From: JABDGM01 sp963738665 | GTDB taxonomy: Bacteria > Planctomycetota > Planctomycetia > Pirellulales > Lacipirellulaceae | Reading direction: 5' to 3' | NCBI GenBank assembly: GCA_963738665.1 | Contig: CAVTXL010000004.1 | Location: 207,032 to 271,031, forward strand | Length of the DNA stretch: 64,000 bases | In this document: positions 46,600 to 54,969 of the stretch, piece after piece | Position numbering within the stretch: the stretch's first letter is position 1 | Layout: each line of letters begins with the position of its first letter | Program-made: the position numbers and the translations under genes | The notes under the pieces: model-generated | The model's database searches: none | What the model was told of the DNA's origin: nothing | The model's input: the letters and a program-made list of their open reading frames with translations, nothing else

Positions 46600-48504
46600 A
46601 TGCAAACAAATCGGGCTATGCGGTCGGTCGGCCACGATTCAATCGCGGTTCTGTTCGCCGTCGCGATCGCAACTGCGTCGCAATCGCTTTCGGCTGGGCA
46701 GCCGGCCTCGCCGGCCGCCGACGCCTCCCGTGTGGAATCGCCCGACGGCTGGGTCGCAGTCCAATTTCGCCTTATCGCCGGTACGCCGCACTACAGCGTC
46801 CAATATCGCAGCCGGGCCCTCGTGCGCGGCTCGCAGATCGGCTTCGAGCCGGGCCTCGTTCGCGACTTCACCAACGTCACATTTCGGCAGAGCGAACACT
46901 CCGGCGATTGGATCAACCCGTTCGGCGAACGCCGGCATGTTCCCGACAATTATCGCCAACTCGAAGTCGAACTGAAACACGCGACGGGCAAATTGCTGCG
47001 AATCACGTTTCGTGCTTACAACGAAGGGGCCGCGTTACGCTATACGCTGCCTTCACAGGAGAAGAATACGTTCGACGTTGAGGCGGAACATACGGAGTTT
47101 CGCTTCGCGCCCGACACTTGGGGTTACGAGGAGCACGGCACAGAAGGCGAGTACGTGCGTGCCAAGGTCGCCGAGTTTCAGCCTTGGTGCGAGCGGCCAC
47201 TAACCTTGGAATTTGCCGGTGGCTCGTTTGCCAGCCTCGGCGAAGCCGGGAATTCGGCCTATCCGCGGATGCTCGTGTCGCCGCTGCCGGGCGTGCCTGG
47301 CGCTCTCGTTAGTGCCCTCGGCGGCCCGACGTCCAACGGCCCGCGCGGCGGCGTGAACGACGGCCAGGCCCAGCTTGCCGCCGGGAAATCGACGCCATGG
47401 CGGTACCTGATCGTCGGCGATTCGCCTGGTGAACTCGTCGAACGCAATTATCTCCCGCTCAATCTCAACGCTCCGTCGGCGATCGCGAAGACATCCTGGA
47501 TTCACCCTGGCAAGGCGATGCGCGATGCAGCCCTCACGACGGCCAGCGCCAAAGCGATTATCGACCTGGCCCCGCGGCTGGGTCTCGATTACGTCGGCTT
47601 CGACGCCCATTGGTACGGAAACGACGACGGCGGCGACGTGACGCACGTCCGCGCACCGAATCTTAACATCAAAGAAGTCGCCGATTACGCGAAAGAACGC
47701 GACGTTCGCGTGTGCATCTACGTGGACGCCCGTCAGATGAAGAAGCAGCAGGAAGAGATATTCGCCTTGTGCCAAGATTGGGGCGTGGACGCGCTGAAAA
47801 TCGGCTTCGTCACCGTGGGGCCGCAGCGCGAGACGACCTGGCTGTCCGACGTGATCAAGCGGGCTGCAGAAAATCGCCTTGTGCTCGACGTCCACGACGG
47901 CTACCGCGCAACAGGTATCGAACGTACCTACCCAAATCTGCTCACGGTCGAAGGCATTCGCGGCAACGAGCACATGCCCACCCCGGAACATAATTGTGTG
48001 CTTCCCTTCACGCGGTTTCTCGGCGGCAGCGGCGATTACACCGTTTGCTATCTCGATCGCCGCCTGCAAACGACGCATGCCCATCAACTGGCGATGGGCT
48101 TGGTCGCGTTCAGCCCGATGCAGTGGCTCTACTGGTACGATCGGCCGTCTCAGTTCTCAACCGTCCCCCCGGAATTGGAATTCTGGGTTCACATGCCGAC
48201 CGTGTGGGACATGACCAAAGTCATTCACGGCAAGATCGGCCAATACGCCACGCTCGCCCGGCAATGCGGTCGCGACTGGTTCGTCGGCACGATCAACAAT
48301 TCACAGCCGCGATCGCTACGGTTGCCACTCACGTTTCTTGACGATAGTAAATCGTATACGGCCCATCTGTACGTCGACGACGACGCGGCCCCCACGCCGA
48401 CGAAGGTCGCTGTGCAAACTCGACCCGTCGACGCGATGACGGTGCTCGATGTCGAGCTAAAGGCCGGCGGCGGTCAGGCTCTATGGATCGAAGCCGGCCG
48501 GTGA
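46600..48504 (+). CDS. Secreted GH97-family glycoside hydrolase
   Basis: About 634 residues with a signal peptide (DSIAVLFAVAIATASQSLSA). The N-terminal GH97 beta-domain (about 40-290) has VESPDGWVAVQF, SQIGFEPGLVRDF and RITFRAYNEGAALRYTLP. The catalytic barrel has WIHPGKAMRDAALTTASAKA, FDAHWYGNDDGGD, RVCIYVDARQMKKQQEEIFA, ERTYPNLLTVEGIRGNEHMP and CVLPFTRFLGGSGDYTVCYL. The C-terminal GH97_C domain has VGTINNSQPRSLRLPLTFLD. GH97 includes alpha-glucosidases and alpha-galactosidases. Where retaining members have an Asp (KVDF) this one has Gly (KIGF), which fits the inverting group or a changed mechanism (inference). Confidence 0.88.
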   Translation: MQTNRAMRSVGHDSIAVLFAVAIATASQSLSAGQPASPAADASRVESPDGWVAVQFRLIAGTPHYSVQYRSRALVRGSQIGFEPGLVRDFTNVTFRQSEHSGDWINPFGERRHVPDNYRQLEVELKHATGKLLRITFRAYNEGAALRYTLPSQEKNTFDVEAEHTEFRFAPDTWGYEEHGTEGEYVRAKVAEFQPWCERPLTLEFAGGSFASLGEAGNSAYPRMLVSPLPGVPGALVSALGGPTSNGPRGGVNDGQAQLAAGKSTPWRYLIVGDSPGELVERNYLPLNLNAPSAIAKTSWIHPGKAMRDAALTTASAKAIIDLAPRLGLDYVGFDAHWYGNDDGGDVTHVRAPNLNIKEVADYAKERDVRVCIYVDARQMKKQQEEIFALCQDWGVDALKIGFVTVGPQRETTWLSDVIKRAAENRLVLDVHDGYRATGIERTYPNLLTVEGIRGNEHMPTPEHNCVLPFTRFLGGSGDYTVCYLDRRLQTTHAHQLAMGLVAFSPMQWLYWYDRPSQFSTVPPELEFWVHMPTVWDMTKVIHGKIGQYATLARQCGRDWFVGTINNSQPRSLRLPLTFLDDSKSYTAHLYVDDDAAPTPTKVAVQTRPVDAMTVLDVELKAGGGQALWIEAGR

Positions 48505-49203
48505 CGATGAACCGTCACCCCGTCTTCGCAACCGCGCGGGGTGAGTCATTCGCAGCGCGGCTGCGGCCTTCTGCTTGCGGCGAAGCTTCGACGACAGCCG
48601 TAGACGCGTCCATCGGTTGAGATTCGTCCCGTCAACTCGGACGTCGGTAAGCTCGGGCAGCCAATCGACGATGAACATTACTTCCCAGGTGATCGGCGTC
48701 CGGCTCAGGTCGAGCTGGGTCAGGCGGCGAAAAACGGCCAACTGACGGACCGATTCGTCGGACACTCTCGAGCCCGCCAAATCGAGCCGTCGCAACTCCA
48801 GCAAGTGTTCACGCTCGTGGATCATGTACAGGATCGCCTCGCCGGCGTTCGCGATGCCGCGGAGAGAAATGCCAACGATCGACTCGGTCAGCTCGGCGAA
48901 ATCGCCGATCGAGTCTTCGAGCCAGTCGATCGCGTCGGTTTCAACTTCCGCTCCGAACTGCCGCAGCCGCTCGATGACCGAACGCACGGCCAAGTACTCT
49001 TCCACACGCTTGCCGATCCAACCGCGGCGATCGCCTTGAAACTTGACGTATTCGCGAGCCTGGTCATACGCCTGCTGCAAACCGTAAAAGAAAAAAACGC
49101 TCTCGTCGGGCGTTTCCACCGGCCGACTGGCTTTGAGTTTCGCCAGGTAGGCCTCTTCGACGTCCTCGGCGATGTAAGGTGGAAGCAGACCGAGCGTGGC
49201 CAT
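48481..49203 (-). CDS. Leucine-rich-repeat-like protein with DnaJ-like start
   Basis: From ATG at 49203 the product is 240 residues and overlaps the GH97 end by 24 bases, tail to tail. The N-terminus, LGLLPPYIAEDVEEAYLAKL, with YGLQQAYDQAREYV, resembles the DnaJ-like segments of planctomycete proteins. The C-terminal part has LRR-type units: LLELRRLDLAGSRVSDESVR, LTQLDLSRTPITWEVMFIVD and LPELTDVRVDGTNLN. Probably a protein-protein interaction module. A longer frame to 49452 adds sequence without recognisable features. Confidence 0.7.
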   Translation of the reverse strand: MATLGLLPPYIAEDVEEAYLAKLKASRPVETPDESVFFFYGLQQAYDQAREYVKFQGDRRGWIGKRVEEYLAVRSVIERLRQFGAEVETDAIDWLEDSIGDFAELTESIVGISLRGIANAGEAILYMIHEREHLLELRRLDLAGSRVSDESVRQLAVFRRLTQLDLSRTPITWEVMFIVDWLPELTDVRVDGTNLNRWTRLRLSSKLRRKQKAAAALRMTHPARLRRRGDGSSSPAGFDP

Positions 49204-49339
49204 GAACGGCGGCCGAGACGAGTTGAGACTTGTGTTTGAGAGCGGTTTCAATGACGTTTGAACCTGAAAGGAAGCTGGGACTTCGGGCTTGAAACGGCAT
49301 GTTCCATTGAACTCAAAAAAACGCGTCGATGCAAGCAAG

Positions 49340-49927
49340 TTAGGGTTGCAGAAGCTGATCCGGCGTATCCACGTCACGAATGACATCCGCGTCGTCGACC
49401 GGCAGTCGCCAACAAAGCTCCGGGTGATCGGTCCAGAAACGTCCCAACCCATGCGGACAGGCGGTGTCGATCAAACGAGTGACGATAGACGCGGGCATCA
49501 ACAGCGGGTGTCCCCCCCGATCGCCGTATTGCGGAAGAATGACACGATCGGGACAGGCGGCCGAGGCGGCTAGGATGGCGTTGAGCGTCGTTGCCGCCAC
49601 TTGCGGATGATCGCCCGGCTGTAGCAGCACGCTGGCCGCAAAGTCCATGCTCGCGGCCGCCGCCAACCCGGCGCGAACGGAGTCAAACATCTGGGCGTCC
49701 GGATCGCTCAACACTCGTTCGAACTTGCGGTCCTCCAACCCAGCCGCCACAGCGTCGGCCTCGTGCCCCAACACGACGATCATTCGATCGCACACGCCCG
49801 CGATCGCGTCAAACGCGGCTGCCACCAGCGGCTTTTCGCCCTCAGCGGTCGGCCACGGCACGAGCTGCTTGGTGCGGCCCATCCGCCGGCCCCGGCCGGC
49901 GGCCAGTATGATTCCGATGCGTGACAC
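49340..49927 (-). CDS. MocA/MobA-like nucleotidyltransferase
   Basis: From GTG at 49927 the product is 195 residues. It starts MSRIGIILAAGRGRRMGRTK, the LAAGxSxRMGxxK nucleotide-binding motif, then QLVPWPTAEGEKPLVAAAFD, MIVVLGHEADAVAAGLEDRK, VLLQPGDHPQVAATTLNAIL (the metal-binding Asp) and YGDRGGHPLLMPASI, ending IRDVDTPDQLLQ. This matches molybdenum-cofactor cytidylyltransferase MocA and related NTP transferases. The open frame extends further upstream only as a shadow of the pentapeptide gene. No molybdoenzyme gene is adjacent. Confidence 0.85.
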   Translation of the reverse strand: MSRIGIILAAGRGRRMGRTKQLVPWPTAEGEKPLVAAAFDAIAGVCDRMIVVLGHEADAVAAGLEDRKFERVLSDPDAQMFDSVRAGLAAAASMDFAASVLLQPGDHPQVAATTLNAILAASAACPDRVILPQYGDRGGHPLLMPASIVTRLIDTACPHGLGRFWTDHPELCWRLPVDDADVIRDVDTPDQLLQP

Positions 49928-49953
49928 GCCGCGCTCGCTTTCCGTTCCAGCAG

Positions 49954-51827
49954 CTATGCTTCGAAGTCTTCCAGAATCGCACCGGTCTTTTGCGCGACTA
50001 CGCACTGTGCCGGGTCCAGTTTCGCGCCCGCAAGTCGACGAGGTAGAAATCGACGTTGGCGATATTCGCCCCCCGAAGATCGGCCCCGCATAGGTTCGCC
50101 TTGCGGATTTCTTCGGGCCGCTTGAAATACACCTCCTCGCGATCGTCGGTGTAGAAGCGGGTCCGACTCCCTTCGCAGGCGATGGGGCTCCCAACGAGTC
50201 CGCTGCGTGACGAGCCCATGTGAAACGTGGCCCCGCGCAAGTTGGCATTGCGGAGGTTGACGTCCGGCCACTGGATCTCGGCCAGGCCGGCGCCGCACAA
50301 CACAGCGTCTTGTAGATCGGCCTCCAGCAGCACGGAACCGGTCAAATGCGATTGCGCAGCAACGCACCGCGAAAGCTGCATCGCCGTATCCGCACATCTT
50401 CTAGCTGCGCACATTGCAAGTGAGCGCCGTCACAGGAAACGCCATCGAGCTTTGCTTGTCGCAAGTCGGCGTCGTTCAATTGCGCAGTTGAGCGTGGCAA
50501 AGGAAAAATTGGAGTTTTCCATCCGCGCCTGTTCGAACTGCGCCGCGGTTAGGTCAGCACGAAAGAAACATGCGTCCGTCAAATTCGCGTGGCGCAGATC
50601 AGCGAACATCATTGCGGCGGACGTTAAGTCGGCGCGCGTCAAATCAGCCTGATTCAACTGGGCTTTCGCCAGCCTCGCCCCTGGCAAATAAGCCCCAACA
50701 AAATGCGCACCATTAGCCTCAATCCCCAACATGTTGGCGTGCTGCAAATCGGCGCCGCTGAACTTGGCAGCGGATGCCAAGGCTTCTCGCAGGTCCGAGT
50801 AACTAAGCAGGGCGCCTGACAAATCGGTTTGCAATAACGATGCCTTCCTCAGCTTAATCGAAGGCCATTGTGCGCCTTGTAGATGTGCCCTCGCAAAATT
50901 CCAGCGATGCCCTCGTCTGGCTTTCGGTCGCCAGTCTTGATCGGCAGTGTGCAGTATGCTGGCGGCCATCGGATGCTTTGCCTCGTGCCGAGGCGCAGCC
51001 AAGCAACCGTGCAAGTGACGTGACGCCTTTGGACTTTCGCTGCACTTGCGAGCGACCAGCTCAACAAGTTCCAGTGGCAATCGCCGTTCGAGCTCACAGA
51101 CTGGCTTACCGGACGACAACTGTCCAACCAGATACTCGGCCGCGAGCGACATCCGCACGCGATCGTTTAGAAATAACATGTCCGCCGAATGCTCCTGCCC
51201 GCCGAACTTCTTGATGTCGGCGATGACACCGACCAGCTCTTTGCCGCCGCCGCTGCGCTCCACGAAGCAAAACCGGCAAACCGCGCGAAACAGCGCTGCG
51301 TTTGGGATTTGTTGCCGTACGAAATCCACAAGAACGACGATCGGATCATCCGCCTCCGGGTCCTCGGCGAAACGATCGACCACCACTCGGGCGTACATGG
51401 GCGGCCACTCCCATTGCGCAGCATTGCTCAGTCGCGCAACGACCGATCCACAGGCCGCACGATTTTTGACCAGCGCGTATTCGATGATCTCGTCCCGGCC
51501 CCATTCGGCCAGCACGAGCTGCCGGCTCACATCTTTTTTGCTGCGGGGCAAGCTGGCGACGACAAGCGCATGCGGCGAACATATTTTCAGCTCGATCTGC
51601 GTCGGGGCGTCGAGAAAGATCAATCGCGGATTCTCGTGAAAGACGGCCGCCAAATGCGAAAGCGCCGTCGACTTGCCGCTGCCGGGCCCGCCGATCAGCC
51701 GCCAGACTCCGCTGGCCCGGTCGTCGACCAATTCGCCGACGACGTCGTCGAGCGGGCGCGTATCGCCAGCGTCGCTGACGACAACGCGCGGCCGCACCGT
51801 CGCAAGTTGAGGCAATACGAAGGCCAT
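49954..51827 (-). CDS. P-loop NTPase with C-terminal pentapeptide repeats (three frameshifts)
   Basis: The joined product is about 624 residues. The N-terminal part has Walker A VWRLIGGPGSGKSTALSHLA and Walker B-like NPRLIFLDAP, with LVLAEWGRDEIIEYALVKNR and EWPPMYARVVVDRF further on; this layout resembles STAND/NACHT-like ATPases. From about residue 310 pentapeptide repeats follow: LRKASLLQTDLSGALLSYSD, LNQADLTRADLTSAAMMFAD, then in later frames LNDADLRQAKLDGVSCDGAH, LLEADLQDAVLCGAGLAEIQ and VDLAGAKL-type units. Frames change at about 50475-50495, 50350 and 50035. The repeat phase is kept across the shifts, so indel errors are likely. Role unknown. Confidence 0.78.
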
Positions 51828-51969
51828 AGCGCAAATACACGGCCGGTCGACTCATGGAACAACGGCATTATACCGCCGCTGCCGACCGATTCCAAACCAA
51901 GAGAGCATTCGTGGCTGCGGCTGAGAATTGTTGCCGCAAGAATCCTGGTTACCGAAGCACGCGCCGCCG

Positions 51970-52989
51970 TCACCAGGCCAGGCCAAAGGATATGCTGGCC
52001 CCGACAAACGCCAGGTTGCTGTCGGCGAATTCGCCCAGCCAGGCGCTGTCCCAGCGTTGATACTCGGGCAAGAAGCGAATCGCCCAGTACTTGTCTTCGT
52101 GCAGGCCGAATCGTCGACGCAGCTCCAGTCCCCAGGCTATGTCGGTGATCGTGATGCTGTCGTGATTGGTGTCGGGGACGAAAGGCGTACCCGAATCGCG
52201 CCACTCGCCGCGTAGCACGGCCAGGCGAGCACGGAACACCGTGGCGATGTCCGTTTTCTCGTAATGGGCGAACGGGAAATATGCTTCGCCGAATATGCTG
52301 CCGCCCCCGCTGTTCAGATGCGCGTGTGCATCGATGTCCGGGAAACTGAACTCCGCATTCGCGCCGGCCGCTCCGCCGCCGATCACTAGCTCGGCATCCT
52401 CGACGTACAACCGTCGGTACAGGTCCCAATAAACAGTCGACGCGCCGAGGTCCACCGTCGTCGCGGGCGTCGCTTGTTCTTGTCCAAACGTCCACAGCCG
52501 CACGCGCATGCCGTCGCCGGTGAAGTTTTCGTAGCCGAGGTTCAGCCGCAAGGCGAGGCTTCCGTCGTCGGTCCAAGAACCAAACTCGGACTCGGTGAAC
52601 TGTGCGGCTGTCGGGATCAGATCGAAGTCGACGATCCACGAGGAGTTGCGATACGGCGACTCGCGAAATACGACGTCCGGCGGCGCGACCTCGTAAGGCG
52701 GCTGCTCGAATGCGATCGGAGTTGCAACGACCGGCGTGTGGGTGGTCGGCGGCAGCGGCAAGGGCTGCACTGGTGGCGGTTGCGGCGCTGGCGACTGTGA
52801 CGGCAATTGGGACGGGGGCGGCACTGCCAGTTGTGTTTGGGCCGGAACGGCTGCCGCCGTGGGCGGCGGCGTGATTTCCAACTGTGCAAATCGCTGCTGG
52901 AAATCGGCGCGGCCGATTTCGTTCGCCACGAGCGGCGGGCAGAGCGTTAGCACCAAACTGATTATCGGCCCCGTTACCGAGACGCGCAT
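51970..52989 (-). CDS. Secreted outer-membrane-type beta-barrel protein with Pro-rich linker
   Basis: About 339 residues. A signal peptide (TGPIISLVLTLCPPLVAN) is followed by a linker very rich in Pro, Gln and Ala (about 40-95, PPPSQLPSQSPAPQPPPVQP). The rest has alternating aromatic and polar residues typical of beta-barrel strands (SLALRLNLGYENFTGDGMRV, RFLPEYQRWDSAWLGEFADS) and ends SFGLAW. Similar proteins of planctomycetes are surface proteins of unknown role. ATG at 52989 is used; 52995 is possible. Confidence 0.7.
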   Translation of the reverse strand: MRVSVTGPIISLVLTLCPPLVANEIGRADFQQRFAQLEITPPPTAAAVPAQTQLAVPPPSQLPSQSPAPQPPPVQPLPLPPTTHTPVVATPIAFEQPPYEVAPPDVVFRESPYRNSSWIVDFDLIPTAAQFTESEFGSWTDDGSLALRLNLGYENFTGDGMRVRLWTFGQEQATPATTVDLGASTVYWDLYRRLYVEDAELVIGGGAAGANAEFSFPDIDAHAHLNSGGGSIFGEAYFPFAHYEKTDIATVFRARLAVLRGEWRDSGTPFVPDTNHDSITITDIAWGLELRRRFGLHEDKYWAIRFLPEYQRWDSAWLGEFADSNLAFVGASISFGLAW

Positions 52990-52995
52990 GATCAC

Positions 52996-53330
52996 GTTCC
53001 GTGGTGAAGAGCAGCCCGCGTTGCCGGAAAGCTTAAGTGCCCATCCGGAATTCCTCTCCCGCGGGGAGACGCAAGGTGAGGGGCCTTCTTCAACGGCAAT
53101 TCTCCCTCACCCCAACCCTCTCCCAACGGGAGAGGGAGTGCTCGTGTTAGCGGCCGAGCGGCCCGGCAGCAACCCCCGAACGGCGGCTGCTGCCGACGCT
53201 CTCTTGCTAGTAGGACCGCCAAATGCAATAGGCCGTAGGATGGACAATCCTGTCCGTCGGCAAGCCATACGACGGACAGGATTGTCCGTCCTACAACCGA
53301 AATCTTTCCGCGGGTCCACTTAGCGGGCGT
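52996..53330. other. Intergenic region with a 25-bp hairpin of the GGACA palindrome family
   Basis: Arms at 53235-53259 and 53270-53294 are reverse complements at 24 of 25 bases, each holding one GGACAATCCTGTCC palindrome. Upstream, 53100-53130 carries a CTCACCCCAACCCTCTCCC/GGGAGAGGG repeat-like run. No gene is supported. The hairpin lies just after the PQQ-propeller gene stop. Confidence 0.6.
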
Positions 53331-54716
53331 TTACCGCCGTACCGGAAGCGCGCCTTGCGGGCGGGTTGCTTGCACCCCGGCCGGTGTGGCCGCGCTCCCG
53401 ATGCAATACAGTTTGTCGGTGCTCCGCAGCAGCAGCGAGCCGTCGGCGATTGCCGAGCTGGCCCAAAATTTGCCGTCGAGCGAATTCGCGCCGAGCAGCT
53501 TGAACTCAGGCCCGGCCGCCAGCACGTGCGTTACACCGGTGTCGTCGGTGCAGAACACTTTGCCGTCCGCGGCCCAGGGCGATGCCCAAAACTCACGATT
53601 GCCGGGCAGCCGCTCTTTGTAGGCCTGCTTGCCGTTCGCGGCGTCATAACATGTGACGACTCCGCCACGGCGATCGCAAATGTAAACGAAGCCTTTGTAA
53701 ACGAGTGGCGACGCCATCGCCGGCGCACCCGCTTCATTCGACCACAGCACGCCGCTACTCGTCGTTTCGCCGGTGTTTGGCGTAATGTCACCTTGGGCGC
53801 CGGCCAGCACCGCGAACAGCCCCCGCCCACCGACGATCAGCATCTCGGCATCGCCCGCCGGCGACGCCGAGCTGGCCCGCTCACCCACGGCCAATTGCCA
53901 CAATAGCTCGCCCGTCTGCGGATCGTACGAGCGAATCGTCTTGCCGCCGGTCACCAGCTCCGTGCGAGCCTTGTTTTTCCAGATGATGGGAGAACACCAT
54001 GTAGATTTCTCGTCGCGGGCGACGTGCCATTTCTGCTGGCCGCTGGCCGCGTCGAGGGCCACGAGAAACGAATCTTGCTCGTTGTCGACTTGCACGAACA
54101 CCAGGCCGCGATCGAGGGCCAGCGAGCTGGCCGTGCCCCAATCGGCCATCATCGGAAACGCGCCCAGATCCTTCTGCCACAGCAGTTGCCCATCGAAATC
54201 GTAACAGAACAGCCCCATCATGCCGAAATAGGCGATGATCCGCTCGCCGTCGGTGACCGGCGTTTCGGACGCGTAGGTATTGTCGTTGTGCTTCGGCTCG
54301 CGTGGCTGGCCTTCGACGGCCACGCGCTGCCAGAGGGGTTTACCGCTCGCCAAGTCGAAGCAGTGCACCTCGAACCGCTGAATCTGCCCACTCTTGTCCG
54401 AGCCTCGGTCGGCGTCCGACTTCTCGGCGCCCGCGGCCGGCTCACCCTCCTTCGCTTCCGCATCGCTCCCTGCGACCGGCACGGCCGTCGTCACGATTAC
54501 CTTGCCATGGGCAATGAGCGGCGCCGACCAGCCGCTGCCGGGCACGTCGATCTTCCAACGGACGTTCCTTTCGGCGCTCCACTCGGCCGGCACGGGGCCA
54601 TCGGTCACGATGCCGTTGGCCAGCGGGCCACGAAACTGCTGCCAATCTTCGGCCCGGCTGATTGTCGCCGTGCCAGCTACTGCTAGAAACAGAACGAGGC
54701 AGGTTATCCGAGACAT
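53331..54716 (-). CDS. Exported PQQ-type beta-propeller protein
   Basis: About 461 residues from ATG at 54716. A signal peptide (MSRITCLVLFLAVAGTATIS, cleavage near SRA) is followed by AEDWQQFRGPLANG, the start typical of planctomycete PQQ-repeat proteins. Repeats include IDVPGSGWSAPLIAHGKVIV, VDNEQDSFLVALDAASGQQK, YDPQTGELLWQLAVG and CYDAANGKQAYKERL. The fold is an eight-bladed propeller like BamB or quinoprotein dehydrogenases, but no haem motif or clear PQQ-binding residues are seen, so the role is open. Confidence 0.82.
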   Translation of the reverse strand: MSRITCLVLFLAVAGTATISRAEDWQQFRGPLANGIVTDGPVPAEWSAERNVRWKIDVPGSGWSAPLIAHGKVIVTTAVPVAGSDAEAKEGEPAAGAEKSDADRGSDKSGQIQRFEVHCFDLASGKPLWQRVAVEGQPREPKHNDNTYASETPVTDGERIIAYFGMMGLFCYDFDGQLLWQKDLGAFPMMADWGTASSLALDRGLVFVQVDNEQDSFLVALDAASGQQKWHVARDEKSTWCSPIIWKNKARTELVTGGKTIRSYDPQTGELLWQLAVGERASSASPAGDAEMLIVGGRGLFAVLAGAQGDITPNTGETTSSGVLWSNEAGAPAMASPLVYKGFVYICDRRGGVVTCYDAANGKQAYKERLPGNREFWASPWAADGKVFCTDDTGVTHVLAAGPEFKLLGANSLDGKFWASSAIADGSLLLRSTDKLYCIGSAATPAGVQATRPQGALPVRR

Positions 54717-54731
54717 TGTATTCATCCTCAT

Positions 54732-54969
54732 CTTTCTGGGATTGCAGTGAACAAGAGGGACAAATGGTCGGTCCCGCTCGTGTGGCCTGCGCCAAAGGCC
54801 CTAATTGTTCAGGGACCAAGGGGAGGTAGATTAGCCAACGGGCGGCGATTGTCAAAGACGAGTGTTTCGGCTGGATTTCCATCAAAACGGCCGCGTTGTC
54901 GTTTGCCGCAATTGCTTGTTGCCGCTGGCTTGCCGCAATGACCGTTGTTGAGAAGGGCAGACTAAATTG
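54732..54969. other. Intergenic region before tRNA-Pro
   Basis: No gene, promoter or repeat stands out between the PQQ-propeller start and the end of the integrase frame. Confidence 0.4.
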
